A stretch of 64,000 nt of DNA, taken from positions 5,515 to 69,514 of the forward strand of contig UQUC01000002.1 of the NCBI GenBank assembly GCA_900544105.1, written 5' to 3'. Positions 53,622 through 61,564 of this stretch are shown here, in pieces; position 1 is the first letter of the stretch, and each line of letters opens with the position of its first letter. Below the pieces are notes generated by a model. That model was not told the DNA's origin. It did not search any database and worked only from the letters and a program-made list of their open reading frames with translations. Both the position numbers and the translations under genes were made by a program. This DNA is from an uncultured Oscillibacter sp. Its GTDB lineage: Bacteria > Bacillota > Clostridia > Oscillospirales > Oscillospiraceae.

Positions 53622-55526
53622 TTATGCCTCGCCCGCCGCTTCGCTGAGCTCCTCCCAGCGGAGGTACAGGGCATCCAGCTCCGCCTGGGCAGCGTCCTTA
53701 TCCGCCACCAGCGCATTGAGCTTTTCATAGTCGCAGGCGTTGGCCTCCATTTCAGCGTCCAGCGCCCCGATCCGCTCCTCCGCTTTGGCGATCTCCCGCT
53801 CGCAGATGGTCAGCTGCCGCCGGGCCGCCTGCTGCGCCCGGTCACCCCGGACCGGTTTTTCTGTAACCGTCTTTTCCTTTACAGGCTTTGGTGCTTCTGT
53901 TTTTTCCGCTTCTTCCTGCGCCTTCACCTGCCGGTACTGAGCAAAGCCCATGGGATAGTCGGTAATGGTGCCATTCGCCACCTCCCAGATCCGGGTGGCG
54001 AAGCGGTTGATGAAGTACCGGTCATGGCTGACGAACAGCAGCGTGCCGTCATAGGCCTCCACCGCCTCCTCGATCCACTCTCTGGAAGCAATGTCCAGAT
54101 GGTTGGTAGGCTCGTCCAGGATCAGGAAGTTGATCTCGTCGTCCATCAGCATACACAGCCGCAGGCGGCTCTGCTCGCCGCCGGACAGGACGGACACCGG
54201 CTTGAGGACGTCCTCACCCCGGAAGTCGTAAGCTGCCAGCCGGTTCCGGGCGGACTGAGCGGAGATGCCCCGCTTGGCCGCCATCATGTTCTCCACCAGA
54301 TTCCAGTCCGGGTGGTCAAAGTGGATGATCTGAGGCAGATAGGCCAGCTTCACCTGCGGCCCCAGCCGGATGCGCCCGCTGTCCGGGTACACTTCGTCGG
54401 CGATCATCTTGATGAGGGTGGATTTGCCGGTGCCGTTGTCACCGATGAGGGCGATGCGCTCGCCCCCCTCCACCTTCAGGGAAATGCCCTCAAAAAGTGG
54501 TTTCTCGCCGTAGGCCTTGCTCAGGTTCCGGATCCCCAGCACCTCGTCCCCGTGGAACTCCGCGGCGGTGAACCGGGCGTCCATCTTCCGGGCCTTGGTG
54601 GGCTTGGCCGTGGTACGCATCCGCTCGATGCGGCGCTCCATGGAAATGGCCCGGCGATAGGTCTTGTCCATGCCCTGGAAGGCCCACATCCGCAGCTGCT
54701 CCGCAGACTTTTCCAGTTGGGCGATCTTGGCCTGCTCCTTTTCGTACTGCTTCATCCGCTCCTGATAGCGGCGTTCTTTTTCCACCGCGTAGAAGCTGTA
54801 ATTGCCGGAGTAAAACTCTGCTTTACCGTTTTCGATCTCAATGGCCCGGTTCACGGAGCGGTCCAAAAAGTAGCGGTCATGGGAAATGGCAACCACAGTG
54901 CCCCGGAATTTCTGGATATAGGCCTCCAGCCACTCCGTAGCGTGAAGGTCTAAATGGTTGGTAGGCTCATCCAGCAGCAGAATGTCCGTATCCTCCAGAA
55001 TCAGGCGGCCCAGGTTCACCCGGGTCTTTTCGCCGCCGGAAAGCTGGTCGAACAGCCTCCCCCGCATATCGTCGGAAATGGACAGGCCGTTGGCCACCTT
55101 GCTGATAGCCACGTCCGTATCGTAGCCGCCGAACACCTCGAACCGTTCGGACAGGCTCCCGTAACGCTTCAGGATGGCCGGGTCCATTTCCCCCGCCGCC
55201 ATGCGGCCCGCCAGTTCTTCCATTTCAGCGGTCAGGGCGTGGAGCCGCCCGAAGGCGGAGCGCAGCACATCGTCCACGGTATATCCCTCCGGGTACACCG
55301 GGATCTGAGAGATCAGACCCATGCGGTGTCCCGGCGAAATGGTGACGGTGCCTTCGTCGTAATCCAGCTCTCCCGTCAATATTTTGAACAGCGTGGACTT
55401 GCCGGCGCCGTTTTTGCCCAGCAGACCTACCCGCTGCCCCTGATCGATTTGAAAGGTGACACCATCCAGAACATTGTGGCCCACCTCAAAGGATTTTACA
55501 AGATTGTTGACCTGAATCTCAATCAT
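53622..55526 (-). CDS. ABC-F family ribosome-associated ATPase
   Basis: A 634-residue protein with two ABC domains and no membrane segment. Domain 1: GKNGAGKST, LSGGEKTRV, LLLLDEPTNHLD. A linker with basic helix (about 240-310). Domain 2: GDNGTGKST, LSGGEQSRL, LILDEPTNHLD. A C-terminal coiled coil (about 560-630) resembles Uup-type proteins. ABC-F proteins act in the ribosomal E site; some give antibiotic resistance, others resolve stalls. The long C-terminal coil and generic linker favour a housekeeping member. The start overlaps the murF end by eight bases. Confidence 0.9.
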   Translation of the reverse strand: MIEIQVNNLVKSFEVGHNVLDGVTFQIDQGQRVGLLGKNGAGKSTLFKILTGELDYDEGTVTISPGHRMGLISQIPVYPEGYTVDDVLRSAFGRLHALTAEMEELAGRMAAGEMDPAILKRYGSLSERFEVFGGYDTDVAISKVANGLSISDDMRGRLFDQLSGGEKTRVNLGRLILEDTDILLLDEPTNHLDLHATEWLEAYIQKFRGTVVAISHDRYFLDRSVNRAIEIENGKAEFYSGNYSFYAVEKERRYQERMKQYEKEQAKIAQLEKSAEQLRMWAFQGMDKTYRRAISMERRIERMRTTAKPTKARKMDARFTAAEFHGDEVLGIRNLSKAYGEKPLFEGISLKVEGGERIALIGDNGTGKSTLIKMIADEVYPDSGRIRLGPQVKLAYLPQIIHFDHPDWNLVENMMAAKRGISAQSARNRLAAYDFRGEDVLKPVSVLSGGEQSRLRLCMLMDDEINFLILDEPTNHLDIASREWIEEAVEAYDGTLLFVSHDRYFINRFATRIWEVANGTITDYPMGFAQYRQVKAQEEAEKTEAPKPVKEKTVTEKPVRGDRAQQAARRQLTICEREIAKAEERIGALDAEMEANACDYEKLNALVADKDAAQAELDALYLRWEELSEAAGEA

Positions 55527-56892
55527 AATACTTCCGCAAGTCCTCCGTCAGCCGCTCAAAGCGCATGGAATGTGACGCCTTGATGAGCATACTGGTGTTG
55601 GGCCGCAGCTGCTCCCGCACCGTGGGGAGCGCCTCCTCCTTTGTGGCGAAATGCACCACGTCTCCGCCGCTCATGGCGGCGCCGTCTGCGATCCGCGCGG
55701 CCTTGGAGCCAATGGCGATCACAAAGTCAATGCCCAGCATGGCCGCCAGAGCGCCGGCGTTGAAGTGGGCCTGATCCGTCAGGTCCCCCAGCTCGCCCAT
55801 GTCGCCCAGCACCGCCACCCGGCGTTCACAGTCCGTGCGGCCCAGGACCTCCAGTGCCGCCGTAACAGACTGGGGATTGGCGTTGTAGCAGTCGTCCAGC
55901 AGCACCCGTCCCCCCGGCAGGCGGATGACCCGCATCCGGGAGCCGGTAGGCTCATAGGCTGCCACGCCCCGGACGATCTCCTCCCGGCTGAGGCCCAGCT
56001 CCTCCCCCACAGCCACCGCCATGGATGCGGAATAGGCCATGTGCTCGCCGGGAGCCGGGATGGTCAGGGCATAGGTGTCACGGGCCGTCGTCACCGTGCA
56101 GGTGATGCCGTCCACGCCGTGATCCACAATGTCGCTGATCCGGGTCTCACAGTGCTCACTCTGGCCGCAGCGGACGATCCGCTGGGGCAGCGTCACCGTA
56201 TCCAGCAGGGCGTCGTCGCCATTGAGGATGGCCACACCGTCTGCCTTCAGATGTTCAAAAATCTCGCATTTGGCCTTTAAAATTCCCTCTCGGCTGCCCA
56301 GATATTCGATATGGGCGTCGCCGATGTTGGAGATCACGGCAATGTCCGGCCGCACCATGGCTCCCAGATATTCGATCTCGCCGAAGTGGTTCATACCGGT
56401 CTCGATCACCGCCGCCTCATGCTCCGGGGCAAGGCCCAGCAGCGTCAGAGGCGTGCCGATGTCATTGTTGAAATTCTCCGGCGTCTTGAGGACGTTCAGC
56501 TTGATCCCCAGCACGGCGGCGATCATCTCCTTGGTGGTCGTCTTGCCCACGCTGCCGGTGATCTGCACAAAGGGGATCTCAAACCGGTCCCGGTAGGCGG
56601 AGGCCAGATCCCGCAAAGCCAGTCGGGTATCCGCTACCTTGATGTAAAACTTATCCTCCCGGATATTCTGGGGCAGCTTGGCGCACAGGCAACCTGCGGC
56701 GCCGGCGTCCAGCGCCGCGTCGATGAACTGGTGGCCGTCGAACTTCTCCCCCACCCAGGGCAGAAACAGGCTGCCGGGAACGATCCTCCGGCTGTCCGTG
56801 GAAACGACGCTCACCACCGGGACCTGTTCACTGGGATTCCACCAGACACCCTTGACCGCAGATGCGATCTCTGTTACCGTCATTGGCTGCAT
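55519..56892 (-). CDS. murF: UDP-MurNAc-tripeptide--D-Ala-D-Ala ligase
   Basis: A 457-residue Mur ligase adding D-Ala-D-Ala to the UDP-muramyl tripeptide. The P-loop is QITGSVGKTTTKEMIAAVL near 109-127, then LNVLKTPENFNNDIG, ETGMNHFGEIEYL, the ligase-domain loop LLDDCYNANPQSV and a final LIKASHSMRFERL. It lies three bases after ddl, so the enzymes that make and use D-Ala-D-Ala are encoded in sequence. GAGGAG precedes the ATG. Confidence 0.95.
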   Translation of the reverse strand: MQPMTVTEIASAVKGVWWNPSEQVPVVSVVSTDSRRIVPGSLFLPWVGEKFDGHQFIDAALDAGAAGCLCAKLPQNIREDKFYIKVADTRLALRDLASAYRDRFEIPFVQITGSVGKTTTKEMIAAVLGIKLNVLKTPENFNNDIGTPLTLLGLAPEHEAAVIETGMNHFGEIEYLGAMVRPDIAVISNIGDAHIEYLGSREGILKAKCEIFEHLKADGVAILNGDDALLDTVTLPQRIVRCGQSEHCETRISDIVDHGVDGITCTVTTARDTYALTIPAPGEHMAYSASMAVAVGEELGLSREEIVRGVAAYEPTGSRMRVIRLPGGRVLLDDCYNANPQSVTAALEVLGRTDCERRVAVLGDMGELGDLTDQAHFNAGALAAMLGIDFVIAIGSKAARIADGAAMSGGDVVHFATKEEALPTVREQLRPNTSMLIKASHSMRFERLTEDLRKYYD

Positions 56893-56895
56893 ACG

Positions 56896-57948
56896 TTATC
56901 TCCTCTTGATTTTTAAGGACTGCCGCACGATCTCCTCGCACAGGTCATCATAGCTGACGCCCACGGCGGCGGCCTCCTTGGGCACGAAGCTGGTGGGGGT
57001 CATTCCCGGCAGGGAGTTGGCCTCCAGGCACCAGAGCTGCCCGTTTTCGTCCATGATCATATCCGTCCGGGAATAGACGGCCAGCCCCAGGGCCTTATGG
57101 ACCCGCAAAGCCATCTCGCCCACAGCCTTCGCCTGTTCCTCCGTCAGCTCCGCCGGGCAGATCTCCTTCGCGCCGCCGGCCTGATACTTGGCTTCATAGT
57201 CAAAGTTCTCCACGCTGGGGAAGGTCTCCACCGGGGGCAGATACCGCTCGCCCAGCACGGCGTCCGTCAGCTCCCGGCCGTAGATCCGCTGCTCCACCAG
57301 CACCTCATGGCAGAAGCCGCGGACCTGCCGCAGGGCATCCGCCAGCTCTGCCCGATCCTTGGGCAGATAGACGCCCAGAGAGGAACCGCCAGTGGGAGCC
57401 TTCACCACGCAGGGCATGGGCAGCGTCTCCGCCAGTTGGGGGATCTCCGCCTCGGTATAGGTCAATTTCTGCCACTTGGGATTGGGGATGCCGTTGGCGT
57501 CCATCATCTCCTTGGCGGCGATCTTATCCATGGCGATGGCGGAGCCTAAGTAGCCCGCGCCGGTATAGGGGACGCCCAGCAGGTCCAGCGTTGCCTGGAT
57601 ACGGCCATCCTCGCCGTCCTGACCGTGAAGGCCCAGGAACACGATGTCCGCCAGACGGCAGATATCCAGCACATGAGGACCGATATGGCTGGGGCTCTGA
57701 TCCGGGCGACTACGGCGGACCGCATCCAGATCCGGGGCCTGCACCTCGATCTTCACATCCGGGCACAGGCCATCCGGCGCGTCAAACAGCGTATTCAGAT
57801 CTGCGGGTGGATTTTCCAGTCCCATAAACATATCCACCAGAATGGCCTGATGGCCCTTGCGACGTAGCGCCTGGCACACGCCGGTACCGGACACCAGAGA
57901 GACAGTTCGCTCGGTGGAGATGCCGCCGGCTAAAACAACGATTTTCAT
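56896..57948 (-). CDS. ddl: D-alanine--D-alanine ligase
   Basis: A 350-residue ATP-grasp ligase. The N-terminal LAGGISTERTVSLVSG, the HGQDGEDGRIQ motif, VVKAPTGGSSLGV, the omega loop with a tyrosine in FDYEAKYQAGG (as in D-Ala rather than D-Lac enzymes), and the metal loop LEANSLPGMTPTS are clear. First gene of ddl-murF-ABC-F. Its product is also the substrate class of the VanX-type peptidase at 18.6 kb. Confidence 0.95.
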   Translation of the reverse strand: MKIVVLAGGISTERTVSLVSGTGVCQALRRKGHQAILVDMFMGLENPPADLNTLFDAPDGLCPDVKIEVQAPDLDAVRRSRPDQSPSHIGPHVLDICRLADIVFLGLHGQDGEDGRIQATLDLLGVPYTGAGYLGSAIAMDKIAAKEMMDANGIPNPKWQKLTYTEAEIPQLAETLPMPCVVKAPTGGSSLGVYLPKDRAELADALRQVRGFCHEVLVEQRIYGRELTDAVLGERYLPPVETFPSVENFDYEAKYQAGGAKEICPAELTEEQAKAVGEMALRVHKALGLAVYSRTDMIMDENGQLWCLEANSLPGMTPTSFVPKEAAAVGVSYDDLCEEIVRQSLKIKRR

Positions 57949-58092
57949 GGAAAATCAGAACCTTTCTATTTTTATGGCAGTTTGTGATGGACATAACGAT
58001 ACTATTTTAGTCTATTGTAATTATAGTAGTTTAGCACAAACCCCCGCTGAATACAATATGAACTTTTCCCTCAGTTCTGTTCAGACGCAAGC

Positions 58093-58395
58093 AGCCTGTC
58101 AATAAAGTGGTAAATCCTCTGCGACGGTAAGGCAGGGCAGCCGTTAGCGGCTGTGCCGCTTTACGGATGCTGCATACCCCTTGCGGGTGAAAGGTGTGCG
58201 TGGGACTGCGCCCGCAGGCGCGTTTCGGAGCGCAACCGCCACGGGGAAACAGGCGGAGCGCCGCCGGTGGCGGATGAAGCAAGCCTGTTTCGAGGATGGC
58301 CCAGTCGGTTTTCGGGCGCAAAGCGCACGGAAACCGGTTGGGCCGACGGTGTATTCCTGCTCCATGCGGTGAGAAAAGACTTTTTCGACACGCTG
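58093..58395. repeat. MITE-like repeat, copy B (full, about 300 bases)
   Basis: The left end, CTGTCAATAAAGTGGTAAAT through TGCATACCCCTTGCGGGTGA, is nearly identical to copy C. The right end is CTTTTTCGACACGCTGA. The ends form imperfect inverted repeats (TGTCAATAAAGT against TGTCGAAAAAGT). An internal hairpin pairs GAAACAGGC with GCCTGTTTC. The middle differs from copy C. AGCAGCCTG overlaps or flanks both ends. No transposase inside. Confidence 0.75.
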
Positions 58396-58436
58396 AAGCA
58401 GCCTGCCCGAATGGGCAGGCTGCTTCAGCGTTTTGT
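58394..58436. terminator. Strong hairpin at the right end of repeat copy B
   Basis: A 17-bp perfect stem GCTGAAGCAGCCTGCCC / GGGCAGGCTGCTTCAGC with a GAAT loop. GTTTTGTG follows on the plus strand only. It lies between the SLH gene (ending 58460) and repeat B. Confidence 0.65.
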
Positions 58437-58459
58437 GGGTGCGTCCGCCCCTTGCGGGG

Positions 58460-59452
58460 TCAGGACTTTTTCAGCAGACCCAGCAGGCCGGTATCCTTCT
58501 CCCCTTTCAGCAGGGTTCCCGCCGCTGAGAGCATCCGGGCTGCGTCGGCACGGGTCACTGCCATTTCCAGACGATCACTTCCGAAACTGCCTACGCTGAG
58601 GACATTCAGTGCTTCCATATTTCCCACAGCCTGAGCCGCCCAGGAGGGCACCGCATCCCGGTCCGCGAACCATACCTCTAATTCCACATCCCCCAGATCC
58701 AGCACACGATTCAGCACCGTGGCGGCTTCGTTGAAGGAGATGGGCTCCTCGCAGGAGAATACCGCCCCGTCCTCCGTGGGCTTTCCCCGCAGGATGCCCT
58801 CCGCCACGCCGGCAGCGGCATAGCTTTTCGCCCAGGTGGGAATGGCGTCATCATCCCGGAAGCCGGTCATGGTGACGTCCGTCACCTCTGCGTCGGCGGA
58901 CTCCAGCACCATGGCCAGAAATTCTCCACGGCTGACGGTTCGGTCCGGCTCGAAATACCACTTATCTCCGATCTTCGCCCCGATGAACACGCCCCGCTCC
59001 GCTAAATCCTGCGCGGCGGTGGCGGTGGCCTCGCCGGTGTCCGCGTAGGTAACACCGGAGCGGGTCTTTTCAATGGTCACGGTCACGGTGGCAGGCAGAG
59101 ACACGGCCCCGGCGCTGTTGGCGGCGGAATAGGTGAAGCTGTCCCCTCCGGCGGCGTTCTCCTTGGGCGTGTAGGTGAAATTGGCGCCCTCCACCGTCAC
59201 GGTCCCCTTCTTGGGCTGGGTGACGATGGCAAAGGTCAGCTCCCCGCCGTCAGGGTCCGCAGCCTCCAACTGCCCCAGATAGGGGATCCCCCGGTAGGTG
59301 CGGATCTCCAGGTCTCGGGCCGTGGGGCCGTTTTCAGGAGAGACTGCCTCCGGCTTGCTCTTTCCGAGGCCGAATAACGCCTGCGCACTGCCTGCCAACA
59401 ACAGCGATGCAATCAGGACCAAGGCCATGCCGCGTTTCATGCGGATGTTCAT
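58460..59452 (-). CDS. SLH-domain surface protein with Ig/cadherin-like domain
   Basis: A 330-residue exported protein. Signal peptide residues 1-26 (LIASLLLAGSAQA). An Ig or cadherin-like repeat at about 45-135 (AADPDGGELTFAIVTQPKKG then YTPKENAAGGDSFTY) resembles tandem bacterial surface domains. Three SLH modules follow at about 138-310 (for example DRTVSRGEFLAMVLES and GFRDDDAIPTWAKSY), which bind pyruvylated wall polymers. The single Ig-like domain and small size suggest a wall-anchored structural or sensory protein rather than an S-layer subunit. AGGAGG precedes the ATG. Confidence 0.85.
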   Translation of the reverse strand: MNIRMKRGMALVLIASLLLAGSAQALFGLGKSKPEAVSPENGPTARDLEIRTYRGIPYLGQLEAADPDGGELTFAIVTQPKKGTVTVEGANFTYTPKENAAGGDSFTYSAANSAGAVSLPATVTVTIEKTRSGVTYADTGEATATAAQDLAERGVFIGAKIGDKWYFEPDRTVSRGEFLAMVLESADAEVTDVTMTGFRDDDAIPTWAKSYAAAGVAEGILRGKPTEDGAVFSCEEPISFNEAATVLNRVLDLGDVELEVWFADRDAVPSWAAQAVGNMEALNVLSVGSFGSDRLEMAVTRADAARMLSAAGTLLKGEKDTGLLGLLKKS

Positions 59453-59543
59453 GATAAAAACCTCCTGTCAGTTCGGATATACCGTATTGATACAGAGATA
59501 GTGTTGTCGAAGGACCGGTAAAATATGTGAACTCTACAAATGG

Positions 59544-59575
59544 AAAAAACCGGAGCGCTGCGCGCCCCGGTTTTC
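59544..59575 (-). terminator. Terminator after rodA
   Basis: Stem AAAACCGG-GCGC with single-base bulges around a TGC loop; on the minus strand followed by CGGTTTTTTCC. Confidence 0.8.
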
Positions 59576-59577
59576 AG

Positions 59578-60768
59578 TCAATATACCGCGTTGGAGCCCA
59601 AGGGCCGTCCCGGACGGCGGCGGACCACCGTCCGCTTCTTGATGCCGGAGACGAAGCCCATGGCGGCGAACAGCGTCACCACCGACGAGCCGCCGTAGCT
59701 GAAAAACGGCAGCGTCAGGCCGATCACCGGCATGATAAACAGGCACATACCGATGTTGATGATCATTTGAAACATCAACATGGAGGCGATGCCCACGCAG
59801 ACGTAGGTGTGGAATGGCTGGGCGGCTCGGCGCCCCACCACCAGCACCCGGATAATGATGGCCACCAACAGCAAGATCGCCAGCGTTGCCCCCACGAAGC
59901 CCAGTTCCTCCCCAATGACGGCGAAAATCAGGTCCGTGTGCCGGGCCGGAACGGAGCCGACCCCCGCCTGTGACTGGGTGCCGTGGAGATACCCCTGTCC
60001 CCAGAAGCCTCCGCCGCCGATGGTCAGCAGGCTCCGGGTCTGCTGCCAGCCCTGCCCTTGTACATCGTAGCTGTGGTCGAACAGGACAATGAAGCGGTTG
60101 AGCATATATTTTTTGGAATCCGGCACCAGATCAAAGGCTATGATACCCCCGATGGCGGCCCCCGACGCGCCGAAGAGCAGCGCGAACCACCGCAGGGCAA
60201 AGCCCGCCACGAAGGACATCACCACGAAGATCAGCAGGAACATCAGCGCGTTGCCCATATCGCCGGAAATAACAAAGTACAGTCCCGCGATCCCCAACGT
60301 ATGACCGCCCACATAAAAGGCGGCGGAAAAGGATCTCAGATCCCGTTTTTCCTCCCGGAGCCATTGGAGCTGCCACGCCAGCAGAATGATGAAGGTGATC
60401 TTCACCACCTCCGCCGGGCCGATACTCACCGGCAGAAAGGGGAATTTCAGCCATGCGGTATTGCCGGTATTGTCGCTGACGCCAAAGGGCGTTTTCAGTA
60501 GCAGGATAAACAACACATCGAACGCCGCGATCCACTTCCATCGCTTGATGAGCATTTCCAGGTCGATCATGGAAATGCCGAAATACACCACGATGCCGAT
60601 GAGCAGCGCCGCTGTCTGTACGATGATCTTCCGGTTATCGTTGTTGTACCGGGTGGCGCTGTAAATCATGGCGATGCCGAACACCGACGCGGCGCAGCAA
60701 AGCCCCAGCAGGATCAGGTCCGCCTGCTGGATGATCTCCAATATGGTCTCTTTCAGTCGCTTGAACAT
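59578..60768 (-). CDS. rodA: Rod-shape peptidoglycan polymerase RodA (SEDS family)
   Basis: A 396-residue SEDS glycosyltransferase with about ten transmembrane helices that polymerises lipid II for side-wall growth with a class B PBP. Family marks are SISMIDLEMLI, FLPVSIGPAEVVKI, VISGDMGNALMFL (the catalytic-type acidic residue region), GQGYLHGTQSQAGVGSVPAR followed by HTDLIFAVIGEELG, and FFSYGGSS. RodA is favoured over FtsW or SpoVE because no mur-fts genes adjoin it directly, but that is weak. AGAGG precedes the ATG. Confidence 0.88.
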   Translation of the reverse strand: MFKRLKETILEIIQQADLILLGLCCAASVFGIAMIYSATRYNNDNRKIIVQTAALLIGIVVYFGISMIDLEMLIKRWKWIAAFDVLFILLLKTPFGVSDNTGNTAWLKFPFLPVSIGPAEVVKITFIILLAWQLQWLREEKRDLRSFSAAFYVGGHTLGIAGLYFVISGDMGNALMFLLIFVVMSFVAGFALRWFALLFGASGAAIGGIIAFDLVPDSKKYMLNRFIVLFDHSYDVQGQGWQQTRSLLTIGGGGFWGQGYLHGTQSQAGVGSVPARHTDLIFAVIGEELGFVGATLAILLLVAIIIRVLVVGRRAAQPFHTYVCVGIASMLMFQMIINIGMCLFIMPVIGLTLPFFSYGGSSVVTLFAAMGFVSGIKKRTVVRRRPGRPLGSNAVY

Positions 60769-60810
60769 AGCTGCCTCTTGCTTTCATCCGGAAAAAATTG
60801 CTTACATAGT

Positions 60811-61030
60811 GAGACTGTCAATAAAGTGGTAAATCCTCCGCAACGGTAAGGTAGGGCAGCCGTTAGCGGCTGTGCCGCTTTACGGATGCTGCATACCCCT
60901 TGCGGGTGAAGGGTGTGCGCGGGAAACCCAAGAAGGGTGTCTCGCGCCATTAAAATCCTAAGTTTTCAGAACTTTTATAAAGTTCTGGAAACTTGCTCAG
61001 CGGGGCGAAAAAATTTTTTCGACACGCTGA
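60811..61030. repeat. MITE-like repeat, copy C (220 bases)
   Basis: It begins GAGACTGTCAATAAAGTGG and shares about 100 bases with copy B; the right end is TTTTTTCGACACGCTGA. It contains its own hairpin CAGAACTTT / AAGTTCTG (60967-60988). TAGT occurs just outside both ends. It lies between rodA and tsaE, which diverge. Confidence 0.78.
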
Positions 61031-61076
61031 TAGTATACCACACAAAAAGGGACCTGTAAACTTGTTGAATTTTGTT

Positions 61077-61105
61077 TTTACATTTTCTGTCGGACGTGCT
61101 ATAAT
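61077..61105 (+). promoter_or_regulatory. Promoter of tsaE-tsaB
   Basis: TTTACA (61077-61082), a 17-base spacer and TATAAT (61100-61105), 33 bases upstream of the tsaE ATG and just outside repeat copy C. Confidence 0.7.
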
Positions 61106-61138
61106 GTGATGGATTACGTGCAGCAAGGGAGGGTGTCC

Positions 61139-61564
61139 ATGGAATTTCACAGCCATAATGAGGCGGAGACGGAAGCCATCGGCGCCCGTCTGGCCGCCGT
61201 GCTGAACCCCGGCGCGGTGGTGGCGTATTTGGGAGATCTGGGTATGGGCAAGACAGCCTTCACCCGTGGACTTGCCGCGGGGCTTGGCTACAAGGGCCGG
61301 GTCACCAGCCCCACCTTTGCCATCGTGAATGAGTACGAGGGCGGCCGGCTGCCTCTGTTCCACTTTGATATGTACCGTCTGAATAGCGCCGATGACCTGT
61401 TCGACATCGGCTGGGAGGATTATCTCTCCCGGGGCGGTGTCTGCGCCGTGGAGTGGAGCGAAAACGTGACGGACGCTCTGCCGGAGGACACCGTCTGGGT
61501 CCGCATCGCCCGTGAGGGGGACACCGGCCGCAGCATCACCATAGAAGGAGTGGAGCTTCCATGA
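61139..61564 (+). CDS. tsaE: tRNA threonylcarbamoyladenosine biosynthesis ATPase TsaE
   Basis: A 141-residue P-loop protein of the t6A machinery. Walker A is GDLGMGKTAFTRG near 33-45, then VTSPTFAIVNEY, the FHFDMYRL block and the catalytic-type EW in AVEWSENV. TsaE with TsaB and TsaD transfers the threonylcarbamoyl group made by TsaC (here the 50.3 kb fusion) to A37. The start at 61139 has GGGAGGG upstream; an ATG 11 codons earlier overlaps the promoter spacing. It overlaps tsaB by four bases. Confidence 0.93.
   Translation: MEFHSHNEAETEAIGARLAAVLNPGAVVAYLGDLGMGKTAFTRGLAAGLGYKGRVTSPTFAIVNEYEGGRLPLFHFDMYRLNSADDLFDIGWEDYLSRGGVCAVEWSENVTDALPEDTVWVRIAREGDTGRSITIEGVELP

Noticed and set aside
58031..58321. 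Minus-strand frames inside repeat copies B and C (also 60753-60950) that encode similar peptides
   Set aside because: Their similarity (CSIRKAAQPLTAALPYR) comes from the shared repeat DNA, not from a gene; no ribosome site was seen and the flanking parts differ.
58093..58395. CRISPR array or phage attachment site suggested by repeated sequence near 58-61 kb
   Set aside because: Only three dispersed copies, not tandem, with no regular spacers, cas genes or integrase.
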